From contig OX419760.1 of NCBI GenBank assembly GCA_948567375.1, positions 13,330,001-13,394,000 of the forward strand: a DNA stretch of 64,000 nucleotides. Direction: 5' to 3'. Origin of the DNA: Lunularia cruciata (Eukaryota > Streptophyta > Marchantiopsida > Lunulariales > Lunulariaceae). A model generated the notes under the pieces. The model was given only the letters and a program-made list of their open reading frames with translations. It had not been told where the DNA came from and did not search any database. Shown here piece after piece: positions 47,077 to 57,918 of this stretch (positions within the stretch are counted from its first letter, which is position 1; every line of letters begins with the position of its first letter). Both the position numbers and the translations under genes were made by a program.

Positions 47077-47706
47077 TGTCATGCACATATGCATCATTAT
47101 TAACGTCTTATACTATAGAAGCACAACTCACACATAAGTCATACATGAACTCTAAAGTGCCATAATAATCAGTTCATTCTTCTATTCAAATGATATTCAA
47201 CTTGATCCTTCACTCAAAAATCTACGAACAATAGGGCATTGATTATAGTCAAGCCACATCCACTCTAGCTAAAAGATTCCAAGCTTTGCTCACCAGCCTT
47301 TGTCCACCATAGCTACAAACTTGAAGGCTCAACATTAAAAAAGTGAACTCTCTAGAGCTACACTTCAAAGGTATATCCCTTTGCTTGACCTAGGTCTCCA
47401 ACCCTAATAGTGACGTTGACAACACATCTGACATTGCAAATGGTGCAAGTGATAATGGGTCCCACTATGTGATCAATAGCTCTAATATTAAATTAGACCA
47501 TCAACAAGTAGTCCATGAGTTACTACCAAAATACCTATGATTACCAACTACCACTCCAACATCTGATCAACTTAGCTTTGGCAATACAAATGTTGTGATA
47601 GTTGTCATGCATACATACATTGCTATACAACATACATCATTGTCAATATCATATACTATAGAAGCAAAACTCACACATAAGACATACATGAATTCTAAAA
47701 TTCCAC
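47077..47706 (-). repeat. 3' terminal B-A-B module of copy 2
   Basis: B2 is 47077-47163, A2 about 47164-47600 and B1 about 47603-47706 (minus sense, B1 first). B1 and B2 share TCATGTATG(T/A)CTTATGTGTG; both end CATGACA. B1 is separated from A2 by two bases. The A2-B2 junction occurs at the same place as in the plus copy (CTGATT then TGGCACTTTAG), so the arrangement is shared. Confidence 0.85.
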
Positions 47707-47884
47707 AATTGCTCTCCTAGCTAGCAGTTAGGTCCTTCTAACTCCATATTGCCATCTACTCCAAGTATGTGGTATACCCTATGGTGGGTAAATTTCAAGA
47801 GGCAGTGTGCTATCAAGTCCCATCGTTAGTCACCTCTTTGCAATCTACACAACATAAAGGATGAACTAGCTATAGGTCAAGTAC

Positions 47885-48024
47885 ATCCAGGACATAACCA
47901 CTATCTTTGAGGAACCATCATGAGGGGAGGAGTCAAACATACCATATGCCATTCTCTTGAACAACTATCACACACCAACATAGTTGCAACTCCACTAAAA
48001 GAGCCATATAACATACATTGCAAG
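47885..48024 (-). pseudogene. PHD finger remnant of copy 2
   Basis: Minus-sense reading gives CDSC, REWHMVC, LTPPLMMVPQ and WLCPGC. The ligands of the second half are recognisable: the WHMVC segment keeps the His-x2-Cys pair, and the final Cys pair is present. The first CxxC lies just upstream after a frame break (47933-48184 is read in another frame). It confirms that the PHD finger is an old part of this family. Confidence 0.8.
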
Positions 48025-48887
48025 CTTGCACGTACAAGTGCCTAGCTTGGGTCCATAGTGCCATCAATGTTTGGGAGGTGGCATGGCGCACAATTGCACA
48101 AATGATCTTTCCAAACAATATCTTCACATGCTTCCAACATAAGGACTTTAGAAGGCAAAACCTTACACTCTCAAGATAGTGCAACTTGTCGTAACATCAA
48201 GTGTTGTTGGTGTTGTCCACTATAGATATACATAGTCACTTACATGAAATCAACAGATTGAGTGTTTATAACCTCTTCCTTGAACAAACACAAAGGTATC
48301 CTTATGCTAAGCAATTGCTAAGTTCTCAAAGGCCATTAGGTCACTCTCTAAAGATCTCTACCCATTGAGAATATGCGCTCACCCATACACTTGGATCATT
48401 GAAGTCCAAAGCTATAGTAACATCTTGATAAATGGCTAAAGGTAAATCTGGATCTTGTCCATAGAGTAGAAAGTAAGGAGAGAAGGATGATAAGGAGGCT
48501 TGCCGGCTGATTCAATAGCCCATGGCCAACCAAGGTAACCTAAAAGTCCCCCAGGAACTTTGTACCTTGATCAATCAAAACCTCAATTGGTACACCAAAA
48601 TCACTAAGAACCCAATCTAGGAATGAGTAAGCAATCCCTTCCCTAGACTTGTCAAGGAGTGCCACCAACTCAATCCACTTAGAGAAGTGCTTCACCATAA
48701 CCAAAACATACCAATGATGTCTCACAATCAGTGGTAAAGGTCTAACAAAGTCCAAACTCCAACAATAACCCAATCCCATCATAGGTAATGGGTGTAACTG
48801 TAGCATATGAACATTTAATGATGCTCTAACTTAGTCACAAACCACACATATGGCAACAAGCTATTCTACATTGGTTTGCATACTACA

Positions 48888-49623
48888 TGTAATACTCTGA
48901 GGACAAGAGAAGAGAGAAAACACAGATTACACACTCAACATTCAATGCCCCAAAGGAGCACCTTCTCTTTTTTATATAGACAAGGAGGATCTCCTCCAAG
49001 GAAGCTCCACCATATGATTAGGAACACATATAGGTGACATGTCAGTAAGATCCACCCTTGGATTACTTACTTGGATGGGTGACATGTCTGGTCTAGGTCC
49101 TATCTGGTTGGTCAAACAAGCTTTGACCAGAGGGAATCTTTTAGGGAATCTTCTTGTAGGAATCTCAAGATCACATGAGTAAGGTACCATTGGAAAGCTC
49201 TCGATGAGACAAAGCAAGGGGGAGGGATGGCCAACCTCTTCTCCATTGGGAGGGGGGATCTGCACATTTTCAAGGCCTAATTCATCCATTTAGGCCTCCA
49301 AAATTGCCTTCAAAGATTTCAAGCATATTTTGGTTCTACTCTATTAGTATAAGTCCCCTTTTGGTGATACCTCTTTCTGATCTGTTCAGTCATCATGTAT
49401 AACATCCTTCCCAATATTACCAAACCAATTCTCCCTTTAAATCATATGTCTAGCTATTGGTTCTAAGGTTCTCAAGTCTATTTTAGTTTCTGCTCTATTA
49501 GTAGAATTACTCTTTTGGTGATACTTCTATCTTATTTATTTTGACCATCATGTATAACATCATTCTAGATGTTACCAAACCAAATTTCACATCTAGATCA
49601 TATGGCTAGCTCTTGGTATTACA
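48888..49623 (-). repeat. LTR (736 bp) of the nested chromovirus
   Basis: In element sense it runs TGTAATACC to GTATTACA. It is the same length as the LTR at 57919-58654 and very similar. The U3 half carries two tandem copies of an approximately 145-bp unit (about 49334-49478 and 49487-49623). A TATA-like CTATATAAAA (minus) is at about 48970-48979. Confidence 0.93.
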
Positions 49624-49636
49624 AACCTCACTCCTT

Positions 49637-50071
49637 TTAAGACGCAATGTCCTCATTGTGCAATTGTTGCTCAAATGCTTGCACCAACACCGGTGCATGT
49701 ACCAAATTGGCAGCGGGCTCCCAGGTTGCTTCATAGAGGGGGTAACCTTTCCATTGTACTAGATAGTCCACCCGTGGATGGCGAGTATAACATATGCATT
49801 TTTGGAGAATCCGCTCCACTTCATATTCCTCTATGCCATCAATGAGTGTCAGACAAGGTCAAATGTCTAGTGTGGAATGACCTTGGCCTGATCGGGGAGC
49901 ATATCTGTGTAGTAGGGAGACATGGAACACTGGATGGATCTTCATGTGTGGTGGTAGCTCAAGGTGATAGGCCACAGCGCCGATGCAACAAAGAATCAAG
50001 AAAGGCCTTATAAAACAAGGTCTAAGCTTACAAGGTCCAAAAAATGTGAGGTTGGTTGTCGATAGCCACAC
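49637..50071 (-). pseudogene. Integrase tail and chromodomain of the nested chromovirus
   Basis: 49637-49819 encodes MERILQKCICYTRHPRVDYL then VQWKGYPLYEATWEP, a chromodomain. 49859-50071 encodes IRPFLILCCIGAVAYHLELP and IHPVFHVSLL, the GPY/F-type tail just upstream of it. This is nearly identical to 58668-59126. It is all that remains of the internal region. Confidence 0.9.
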
Positions 50072-50099
50072 CTAATCCCCAACATTGAACTCCATGCAT

Positions 50100-50465
50100 C
50101 AACACATTTTTGAGGCTTGATTCATCCATTTTGGCCACCAAAATTGCCTTCAAAGATTTCAGGCATATTTTGGTTCCTACTCTATTAGTAGAAGTCCCCT
50201 TTTGGTGACACCTCTTTCTGATCTGTTTAGTCCATCATGTGTAACATCCTTCCAGATGTTACCAAACCAATTCTCACCTTTAAATCATATGTCTAGCTAT
50301 TGGTTCTAAGGTTCTCAAGTTTATTTTGGTTTCTGCCCTATTATAAAAGTAATCTTTTGGTGATACTTCTATCTTATCTATTTTGACCATCATGTATAAC
50401 ATCATTCTAGATGTTACCAAACCAAATTTCACATCTAGATCATATCGCTAGCTCTTGGTATTACA
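50100..50465 (-). repeat. Truncated 5' LTR of the nested chromovirus
   Basis: About 366 bp matching the right half of 48888-49623, ending GGTATTACA against the CTACA duplication. It is joined directly to the integrase-tail sequence at about 50095-50103 (CCATGCATCAACACA), marking the internal deletion junction. Confidence 0.88.
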
Positions 50466-50513
50466 CTACACCACCAATAATGACTCTAGAGTAAGCTGTA
50501 TGTATGTTGTCAT

Positions 50514-52731
50514 ATTTTGCTTTTCTCTCTTGTGGAACACATAGAGTGCCTAGCTATGGAGCTTATAGATCAAAGGTTAGAGGTATCCCTATTAGTTTGA
50601 GCATGCAAAGATCCCAACAAGTAGAACCTTTCACTCTAGGTTTTGGTATTCTTGCTATTGAGTAGAGTAATAGTAACGGGTGAAACTTATCATCATAACA
50701 TGCACTCCTGGTCTATTGGTCATCACTTCCAATATTACCAAGGAGAAATAGGAGAATCTAAGTATAATTTTTGACACACCAATCCAAACCAATTAGGCAT
50801 ACAAACAAGCATGCAAGCACGAAGAGGATCCAATCACAAGAATCCAATCACAAGAATCCAATCATAAGAATCCAACAACAACTCTTTGTACCTTTTGTCA
50901 AAATTGAGCTTAAGAGCACTCTTGCTTTGTCAACAAGCCAATTTCAACCTTTACTCCAAGATTCCTCCAATATTACTTCAGTCTTCACCCAATTTATACT
51001 CCAAGTAGAGTGATCTTGTGTCCTATTGACAAAGAAAATCCTATGTAACTTAGATGGACATAACTTTCTCTTTATAATCTTTATTATGATTTTCTAGGAT
51101 TCAATGGAAAACCTATGAGATAAGCTTTCCAAAAATAAAAAATAAGCCATAATCTAATTGCTATAGCTCCCCTAACAAACTCTCAAACTTAGCTAGCTTT
51201 TTGTAATTTTTATCTTAGTTTTGAAATCCCTAATTTAGAGTTTGCTCCTAGTTCTGGGTAGTTTTCCCTAGATTTTTGGATCATAGGTGCACATAATCCT
51301 CACAAACACTCCAAGAACTTAAAAACCTCAGTCATAGATACAAAAATAGGAGAATGTATACTCAATAATGATAAAATATAGAAATGCTCTCTCGAGCTTA
51401 CAATGATATTTTTAGTAGAGTTTGTTGCATTAGCTCTCTTTTTCCATGGACCCAGACAAAGTCAACCAAAATTTTCACATTAGTTTTTTTATTTTATTTT
51501 CTAAACCTTTGTAATTTTAGTACCCTAATCCAACCCCAAATGCTAGATATGGATCAATTCTTGAGCTGGACTAACTTGTGAGCTCTATAGACCCAAGTAT
51601 GCTTGATCCAAGACCCTAAATTTTCTATTTGAGAAATTCACATGAAACCTTTGCACAAAATTTCAAACTCTAGCCACCAAAAGTACTAGAAATTTTGACA
51701 AGGTGATTTGGACCTGAACTTTAGGAGTGACCAAATCTTCAAACCTGATCAGAATGTAATCTCCAACTCCTTACTTTCCAAAGCTCCAACTTCAATTGGC
51801 CAGATCTAATTTGATATTGATCAAAATCTAAAATTTCTTGAGCTCCACATTACAAGCACTCTGTCAAATCATCAACCCAATTGAAAAATCATGAAGATAT
51901 TTCATGAATCTCTCCAAATAACCTATTTTGTGCTCCTAGGTATGAATTTTACCCTTCTTGACTCAATCAATTATATCTTGCAGAGAATTGACTCAAATCA
52001 CTCAATTTTAATCTCCAAATTATTGCTTGTCATCTCCTCTCTCCAACAGTGGTCCTTACTCATAGAATAACTTCTCCAAACTCCCTCAATGGTAAAAAAA
52101 ACTCACAACTTTTTCTTGGAATCCAATCTCTTGCAATTTTATCATTTAGCCTCTTCACTTTTTGACAAGTGGACCACACAACTCCATCTTGAAGCTCATG
52201 AGCAAAATTGAATCATTCTCCTACTACAAGAGCACATAGATTGACAAGTCTCATACTTGATTTTAAGTAAGCACCGGAAGGACAATAAGATATGGGTTTT
52301 CTATCATCGACATTATAAATATCGCCCCAAAATGTGCCACCATCCAATCCCATGAGTCATCATGGTGTAGAATCTGAAGCCTGAAGAATGAGGAATTGGG
52401 AGTGGCAGATTGGGAGCATGGGACATCTCCTAATCAATTACTCTCTCTGACGCCCGGCCTCCATGCTATGCTCTCACTCTCAACGTCCTCCTCTCACTTG
52501 AGACTCCTCCAACTAAAACAAACCTTCCACCCTATTCTCCACCATCTATATACATAAGAACCCTCAAAGAAGACAAGACCATAATCCATGTGGCCAATTG
52601 TATACATGTACATAGATTGCACATATGGTAATAACTCAACTATGGGGTCCATCATACAACCTACTCCATCTTTATCGAGATAAACCACATTAGTTTACTT
52701 TTTCAAGGGCTATGCAAACCACAACACAATA
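50514..52731 (-). mobile_element. Unassigned insert of about 2.2 kb in the copy 2 integrase
   Basis: The insert is defined by comparison: the minus-sense sequence GGACATTTTGGAGTAAAG and then CATACATACAGCTTACTC are contiguous in the plus copy but separated here. It has no protein motifs. In minus sense it begins TGTTATTGTG and ends ATATGACAA; no clear target duplication was found. Its terminal ~400 bp resembles the leader of the methyltransferase element (matches to 18862-18875 and 19021-19032). It could be a solo LTR or leader fragment of a diverged relative. A tandem repeat of AAGAATCCAATCAC units lies at about 50826-50874. Confidence 0.55.
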
Positions 52732-53139
52732 ACACTTTACTCCAAAATGTCCTAGCTCCTTGTGAGCATGATGGACTAATTGTGATCTTTGAGATGGAAG
52801 TAGTACTACTCATACTCTACCATCCTCCCATACATGAAAAAGGTATCTACCTTCCAATCTAAACCACCTGGCTTGTTGAAGCTCATAGTCTCACAACACC
52901 AATTGTGCCACCCACAACACCAATGCAAAGATAATTTATTATTAAGACATCACCATGAATGTCTCACTGAATTGTAGCAATATCTCCACTTTTTGGATCT
53001 ATGATCTCAATAACTCCTCTTTTATGTGTTGAGAGAGATACCACCAAAGCCTCAAAAAATATATATAGAAAGGTAGATGCATGCCAACTTGGCACCATCT
53101 TCTAATTTGTTTCACCATGCCAATGTGCTTTGATCTGAC

Positions 53140-53470
53140 CCTATTGGCTAGGACATGGGTTTCTACTCAACCCATCTGCATCATAGTTCACCACTCTAGG
53201 TTTGTGAATAATTGTGAAATCATACTCTTGTAAAATTAGAGCCCATTGTGCAAGTTTCCTTGAGAGATTGTCAAACTCTATCAACCACTTCAATGATTGA
53301 TGATGAATGATGAGAGAGAAGGGACTAGACAACAAAAATATTCTACTACCCATATTGATCCCAAACACTCTCTCTCATATGAATTATATTTTGCCTCTAT
53401 TGAATTGTTAGAGCAACTAGCATAAGCCACCATGAACTCCTTCCCTTTATCATCATGTTAAATGAGCACT
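53140..53470 (-). pseudogene. pol: RNase H of copy 2
   Basis: Minus-sense frame 53141-53368 reads PFSLIIHHQSLKWLIEFDNL, LAQWALILQEYDFTIIHKP and ADGLSRNPCPSQ. It aligns with 24700-24890 of the plus copy. The catalytic IDHQ Asp is His here. Upstream (53370-53470) the AYASR-equivalent region is recognisable but broken. Confidence 0.85.
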
Positions 53471-53489
53471 ACTCCGAGCTCCAACAAAC

Positions 53490-54480
53490 TCCAATTAGTG
53501 TGAAATTGGAATGGTAGTCCTCTAATTTGTCTCTTAAGAATAGGAGCAGATGTCAACCTCTTCTTGAGCTCTATAAAAGATCTCTCTTACTCATCTCTCC
53601 AACACTACTCATGTGTGAGCTTGATCAGCTTCATCAAGGCCTTGGCAATGACACTAAATTCTCTGAAATATTGGTAATAGAAGTTCACCAACCCAAGGAA
53701 TGCTTGCACTTTGCTCACATTCATAGGCCAAGGAATACATGCAATAGCCTCCACCTTGGTATGCTAAACACCAAGTCCTCCAAGGTAGATAGTGTGATCC
53801 AAATATTCAACTTGCTCATAGAAGAATCTACACTTCCCATGATCTAATTTGAGTCCATGAGATCTCTACCTCTCAAACACCTCCAACAAATATCTCTCAT
53901 GCTACTCCATAATAGTGCTATTGACCAAAATTTCATCAATATAGCATTGAGGAAAATCTAATCTTGCTAGGATCCTATTCATGACCCTATGGAACTTGCC
54001 AAGAGCATTCTTTAACCTAAATGGTAAGAACCTCCACTAATATAATACATCCTTGCCATGAAGATCAATAGCCCAAAATGTTATCTTGGACTTATCCTCC
54101 TTCCTAATCGGCAACCGATGATATCTTGCTCAAAGATCAAAAGTACTAAAGATCTTTGGATGCCCAATTGCATCAAAGATCTCCTCCGGTGTAGGCATGG
54201 CATACCAATCAGCCATAATCTATCAATTGATAGGATGGTAATTTGCACACATCCACCTATTTTTGCAGTTGCTATGCATATCTTTCTTGGTTGGTATCAC
54301 TATAGTTGAAGCATACTCTTTATGTGGAATCTCCACCAAACCAGCCTCAAAAAGGTCTCTACTCTAGCTCTAAATCAATACTCTCTCCATGTCACTATAT
54401 TTGTAGGGATGTCAAAAACTAGTGTATCACTAGTTAACTCAATCTGAATACAAGGTCCTTTCAAAGCACCCAAATCCTTC
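53490..54480 (-). pseudogene. pol: Reverse transcriptase of copy 2
   Basis: Minus-sense pieces align with the plus-copy RT. The active-site tetrad reads YIDE at 53932-53943 instead of YIDD, so one catalytic Asp is changed. Much of the region is visible only by alignment because of multiple frameshifts and stops. Several longer plus-strand ORFs here (53527-53847, 54058-54309) are antisense shadows. Confidence 0.85.
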
Positions 54481-54924
54481 ATACTAAAGGCAAACAAACT
54501 TGTGTAGCTCCTCAAGAACCTCCAAACTCTTTGTCATTCTCCTCTTGTAAGCTTGGGTCCAATATTTGGCTCCCAAGTATCCTTTTTAATTGATGTAGGA
54601 GTGGAAGACATACTAATTGGCTACTACACTAGGCCCTTGGGAGTATAGTAGTAATGTCATGCCCCCAACTACTAGAGTTCCCAACCTCAATGTGGAAAAC
54701 TCCTTGTGCTTTAGCTTCAAGCTCCTTAAGTCCTCTAGCTCCATCCCAAGTAGACCAAGGGTGTAATCCAAGTAGAATACACTCACATGGATGGGCCTCA
54801 AGTAGACCACTCTCACCCGTAGCTATTGGTTGTGTCCCAAGAATACCCTATCCACTTGCTCCACCACCCCTAGCATGTGCTTGAATCGTCTTGATAGGCA
54901 TAGAGCTCACAATTTTCCAAGTAC

Positions 54925-55225
54925 TGATGCCTATCAAGTGCATCCTTTGTTGCTTTGCCATGCCAAGGCTCACAATTCAGGTCAAATATTTCAGGTCTAT
55001 AGCCTGACCTAACACTTGATGCCTAAAAGCCTCTCATACTACTATTACAACAATAATATCGATACAAATACCCATCACCTGCTCCTTGTTATTAGCATTG
55101 AGCCCCACCAACTATTGTAATTGTGAGTCCCAAAAAAGTCCAAGACCTCCTCTTGACAAGCATGGGAACCTAAGAAACCTAAGAAACTTATAAGTGTGGT
55201 AAAGCGGCTCTAGGCTATCCAACAT
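54925..55225 (-). pseudogene. Methyltransferase C-terminal remnant of copy 2
   Basis: Minus-sense nucleotides match 22809-23100 of the plus copy: GTTGGATAGCCTAGAGCCGC, CAATTACAATAGTTGGTGG-type sequence, and GTTAGGTCAGGCTATAGACC, which covers motif X (LGQAMDLN). Motifs I to VIII are missing: at about 55225 the sequence jumps from the protease end (equivalent to 21728) to 22809. The remnant proves that the ancestor of this copy carried the methyltransferase. Confidence 0.85.
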
Positions 55226-55720
55226 GATCCCTTACTTGACTACCAAACTGGTCTATATGAGGTTATCTCCTCCCCACAATCAATATTGAAACCCATGGAG
55301 TACAAAATTGCTCTACCAACTAGCACATCATATGACTCTATTATTATTGCAATGGTTTAAGCTCTCACCACAAAGCTATCAATCAGATGACCAGGTTGAA
55401 TCTAGACAATGAGCTCTCCACATGTGATGTATTGTGTAAAACCACCCCTTAGAGATGTATGGATCTGAAATGGACACCTCACCATATAAATAGGACAACT
55501 CTATGTGAACCAAGCTTGCTCAAAGGCAAGTCTAGCTAGTAACTCCTCCAAGCTAGTTGCAACAACCTACCATAAACCACTAGTTGTTGAACGGATCTCA
55601 TGCTCTTCAACCAAGTTAGCTCCACTATCAACCACCTCTACTCTAGAAGCAAGAACCACATCATCCCTACTCTTAGAAAGTGTGGTAGTTAATTAACATA
55701 CTAGAGCTAGGTCAACTCCT
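55226..55720 (-). pseudogene. Protease region of copy 2
   Basis: Nucleotide similarity to 21240-21728 is continuous in minus sense (for example GGTTTCAATATTGATTGTGGGG against GGTTTCAGCATTGACTATTGGG). No open frame survives. A plus-strand ORF at 55505-55696 is antisense. Confidence 0.7.
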
Positions 55721-55939
55721 AAGGTAAATATGTGATTGGTAAAGAAAAAAGGAAGTGCATAATCAAATAAGTCACCTTTAACATCGTGCTAGATTTGTGT
55801 ATGTGTAGTAGTAGGTAGTTGGCTAGCATCTAGTCTATCATGCATTCCATCACCACCTACCACACATGCACCAGGACATCTAAGAGCCATGGATGTTGTT
55901 TGTAATGCCTCAAAGACTATGAAAGACTAGGGGAGTCTG

Positions 55940-57470
55940 ACCTATCTACTAGCCTCCCCTCTCTATGGATCCAACTCCACTAATGCACCTCTAGGCTTTG
56001 GAGCATGTACTACACTCCTAATCATTGTGGCAAATGCATCTACTTGTACTATTCCACACATAAAGTCCAAGACATCTCTATCACAAGCATAAAGATGTAG
56101 AAGCCTCAACACCCAAATCTGATCTCCTTTGAGCTATGGCCATGATAGCCAATCTTTGCTTTGACTATTGAACTCAAGTAGCCATAGTTTTATAAAAAAT
56201 AAGGGCAAGTACTACACCCCTACTAGGTGTGGATCCTCTACTACCACCTCTACCACTTGCCATAGCAGCCCTACCACTTTGTAACTCCAAGTAAAGGTCA
56301 AAGCATCGATCACTAGTGTGACCAAATCTGTGGCAATGGTCACCTTGTCTTGGTGCTGGCTGAGATGCATGAAAGGTATCATATCAATTTCCCTTAGTGC
56401 ACTCTCTCTTGTAATAAGATCCACCACAAGTCCAACAACACCACTCACTAGTGATTTCTTACCTAAAAATGAAGGTAAGGATCTAGCTACAATAGGCCCT
56501 CCACTAGCTCTATAGGATCTGTGTTGTCCACTCTATCCTGAAAAGCCAACATAGCGTGGTGCACTTTGTTGCACTTTAAAAAAAGTAACAATTGTGGATG
56601 AGATCTCCTTACTAAATCCATATGTCACCATTCTCTCCTCTACCATGTTGAGCTCAATATGCTCAACCAAACTAAAGACCATTGCCAAAGTTGGTGAAGT
56701 AGCATGTAATAACATAGCATCACATACTCTACATTGCAACTCCTTGTCCAAGATCCCATCCCAAACTGATCTGCATAAGGCTCAATAACTCCATGAGTGA
56801 AACTGATCAACAATCCCATGAATTTTATACCTTGTATAGGCTCTCTCTTACCTTCTGTTGGAACTCCTACAAGCTCCTCAGCTTATCAATCCGCACTCCT
56901 TGGTAGTTTTACCTCAAGCATTGGAGGAACTCCACCATGGGGTTAAATCTTGATATTGTACCACCTCATGTAGTGATACCTCCACTTGTAGTAGTACCAT
57001 CTCCAACTAGTGCACCTCCACTAGAACCACCAATGCTACTAAAGCTAGAACTCGTGGGACAATCCATGCCATAAGGGTGTGACAAAAGTTGGGTTTTGTA
57101 TCTATTGTAGATCACACCAACTATTAAACTCTTAGATGAAATCATTCAACTCAATTGTACCTTCTGTACCAAAGTAGCACTTAAGGTCTTTGGAAATCCC
57201 ATAAATCTTATTCATGTCCCATAACAACAGTGCAGACACACCAAGTACACTCTCAATTGAATCAGCTCATGTTTCAAACTCCAAGTCAAAATCAGTCTCT
57301 TCTCTCACTAGGACCTAAGAAATAGGCTGATATTGAGTCACACTCTATGTAAACCCATTATGTATTGCAATGATATCTCCTCTAGAATCCCCAAAGAACT
57401 TTGTCATGACAATGTAACTCAAATTGTAATCATAACCATCATAAGTACCCCATCAAGGATCTTGTTGACA
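55940..57470 (-). pseudogene. gag: Gag of copy 2 (broken)
   Basis: It aligns with 19170-20900. The frame 56533-56751 reads DKELQCRVCDAMLLHATSPT and VFSLVEHIELNMVEERMVTY, matching the capsid end of the plus copy. The zinc-knuckle region is at about 56285-56450 but frameshifted. The 5' end of the alignment is lost near 57470 where an old LTR fragment begins. Confidence 0.8.
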
Positions 57471-57482
57471 TTTCAAAGTTGG

Positions 57483-57918
57483 GAACTAACTTTGGCATGC
57501 ATAGATTGGTGACATATTGATCCTTGTCTTATTTGGTTTGTCAAACAAGTATGATCAAAGGGAATATTTGGGGAATCTTTTTATAAGAAGCTCAAAACAA
57601 CAAGGGTGAGGTACTATGGGAAAGATCTTGATGAGACAAAAAAGAGGGGGGAAGGGGGGAGAGAGAGAGAGGGGAGGAGAAACAAACACTTTTTTCCTTG
57701 AAGGGAGGACCACTCAATCTTTCAAGGCCTAATTCATTTGTTTAGGCCTCCTAAATTGGCTCAAGTTTTCAAGATGTTTTGGCCTCTACCCTACTAGTAG
57801 AAGTACTCTTTTAGTGACACCTTTATTTGATCTACTTGGACCCATTGTATATAAAATCCCTTAAAAATATTACCAAGCCAATTCCACCTCTAGTTAATTT
57901 GTCTAGCTAATGATATTA
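57483..57918 (-). repeat. Old LTR fragment related to the 736-bp LTR family
   Basis: Its sequence parallels the LTR at 57919-58654 (GTCAAACAAG, GGGAATCTTTT, CAAGGCCTAATTCAT, AGCTAATGATATTA) but is much more diverged. It lacks the second ~145-bp U3 unit. It abuts the younger LTR head to tail without spacer. A purine-rich run (GGGGGGAAGGGGGGAGAGAG region, about 57645-57681) lies inside it. Confidence 0.75.

Larger units (their letters stand above)
48888..50465 (-). mobile_element. Nested internally deleted chromovirus with target duplication CTACA
   Basis: It starts TGTAATACTC (48888) and ends GGTATTACA (50465) in plus sense. Flanks CTACA at 48883-48887 and 50466-50470 are a perfect 5-bp target duplication. 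It has a full 736-bp LTR (48888-49623), then about 480 bp of internal sequence coding the integrase tail and a chromodomain, then a truncated second LTR (about 50100-50465). Gag, protease, RT and most of the integrase are missing. The family is the same as at 57919-60723. Confidence 0.95.
48184..52870 (-). pseudogene. pol: Integrase of copy 2, split by two insertions
   Basis: 48540-48806 has LQLHPLPMMGLGYCWSLDF (first Asp), VLVMVKHFSKWIELVAL and VLIDQGTKFLG (second Asp, with TEF changed to TKF). The zinc-finger part is cut at 48887/50466 by an LTR element and at about 50513/52732 by another insert. The N-terminal HAHEELGHFG region is recognisable at about 52735-52780. Removing both insertions gives seamless alignment with 25230-25450 of the plus copy. 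Confidence 0.85.
47077..57480 (-). mobile_element. Second copy of the methyltransferase/PHD element, 5'-truncated and interrupted
   Basis: On the minus strand the order from right to left is gag, protease, methyltransferase C-terminal remnant, linker, RT, RNase H, integrase, PHD finger, then B-A-B ending in GACA (TGTC at 47077 in plus sense). Nucleotide alignment by eye with 19170-27336 is continuous apart from three events: an LTR element at 48888-50465, an insert at 50514-52731, and a deletion at about 55225 that removes the equivalent of about 21729-22808. The 5' LTR and leader are absent beyond about 57470. It is more diverged than the plus copy and is heavily stopped. Confidence 0.9.

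Noticed and set aside
57645-57681. Polypurine tract of copy 2
   Set aside because: The G/A run is inside an old LTR fragment, not directly upstream of an LTR start.
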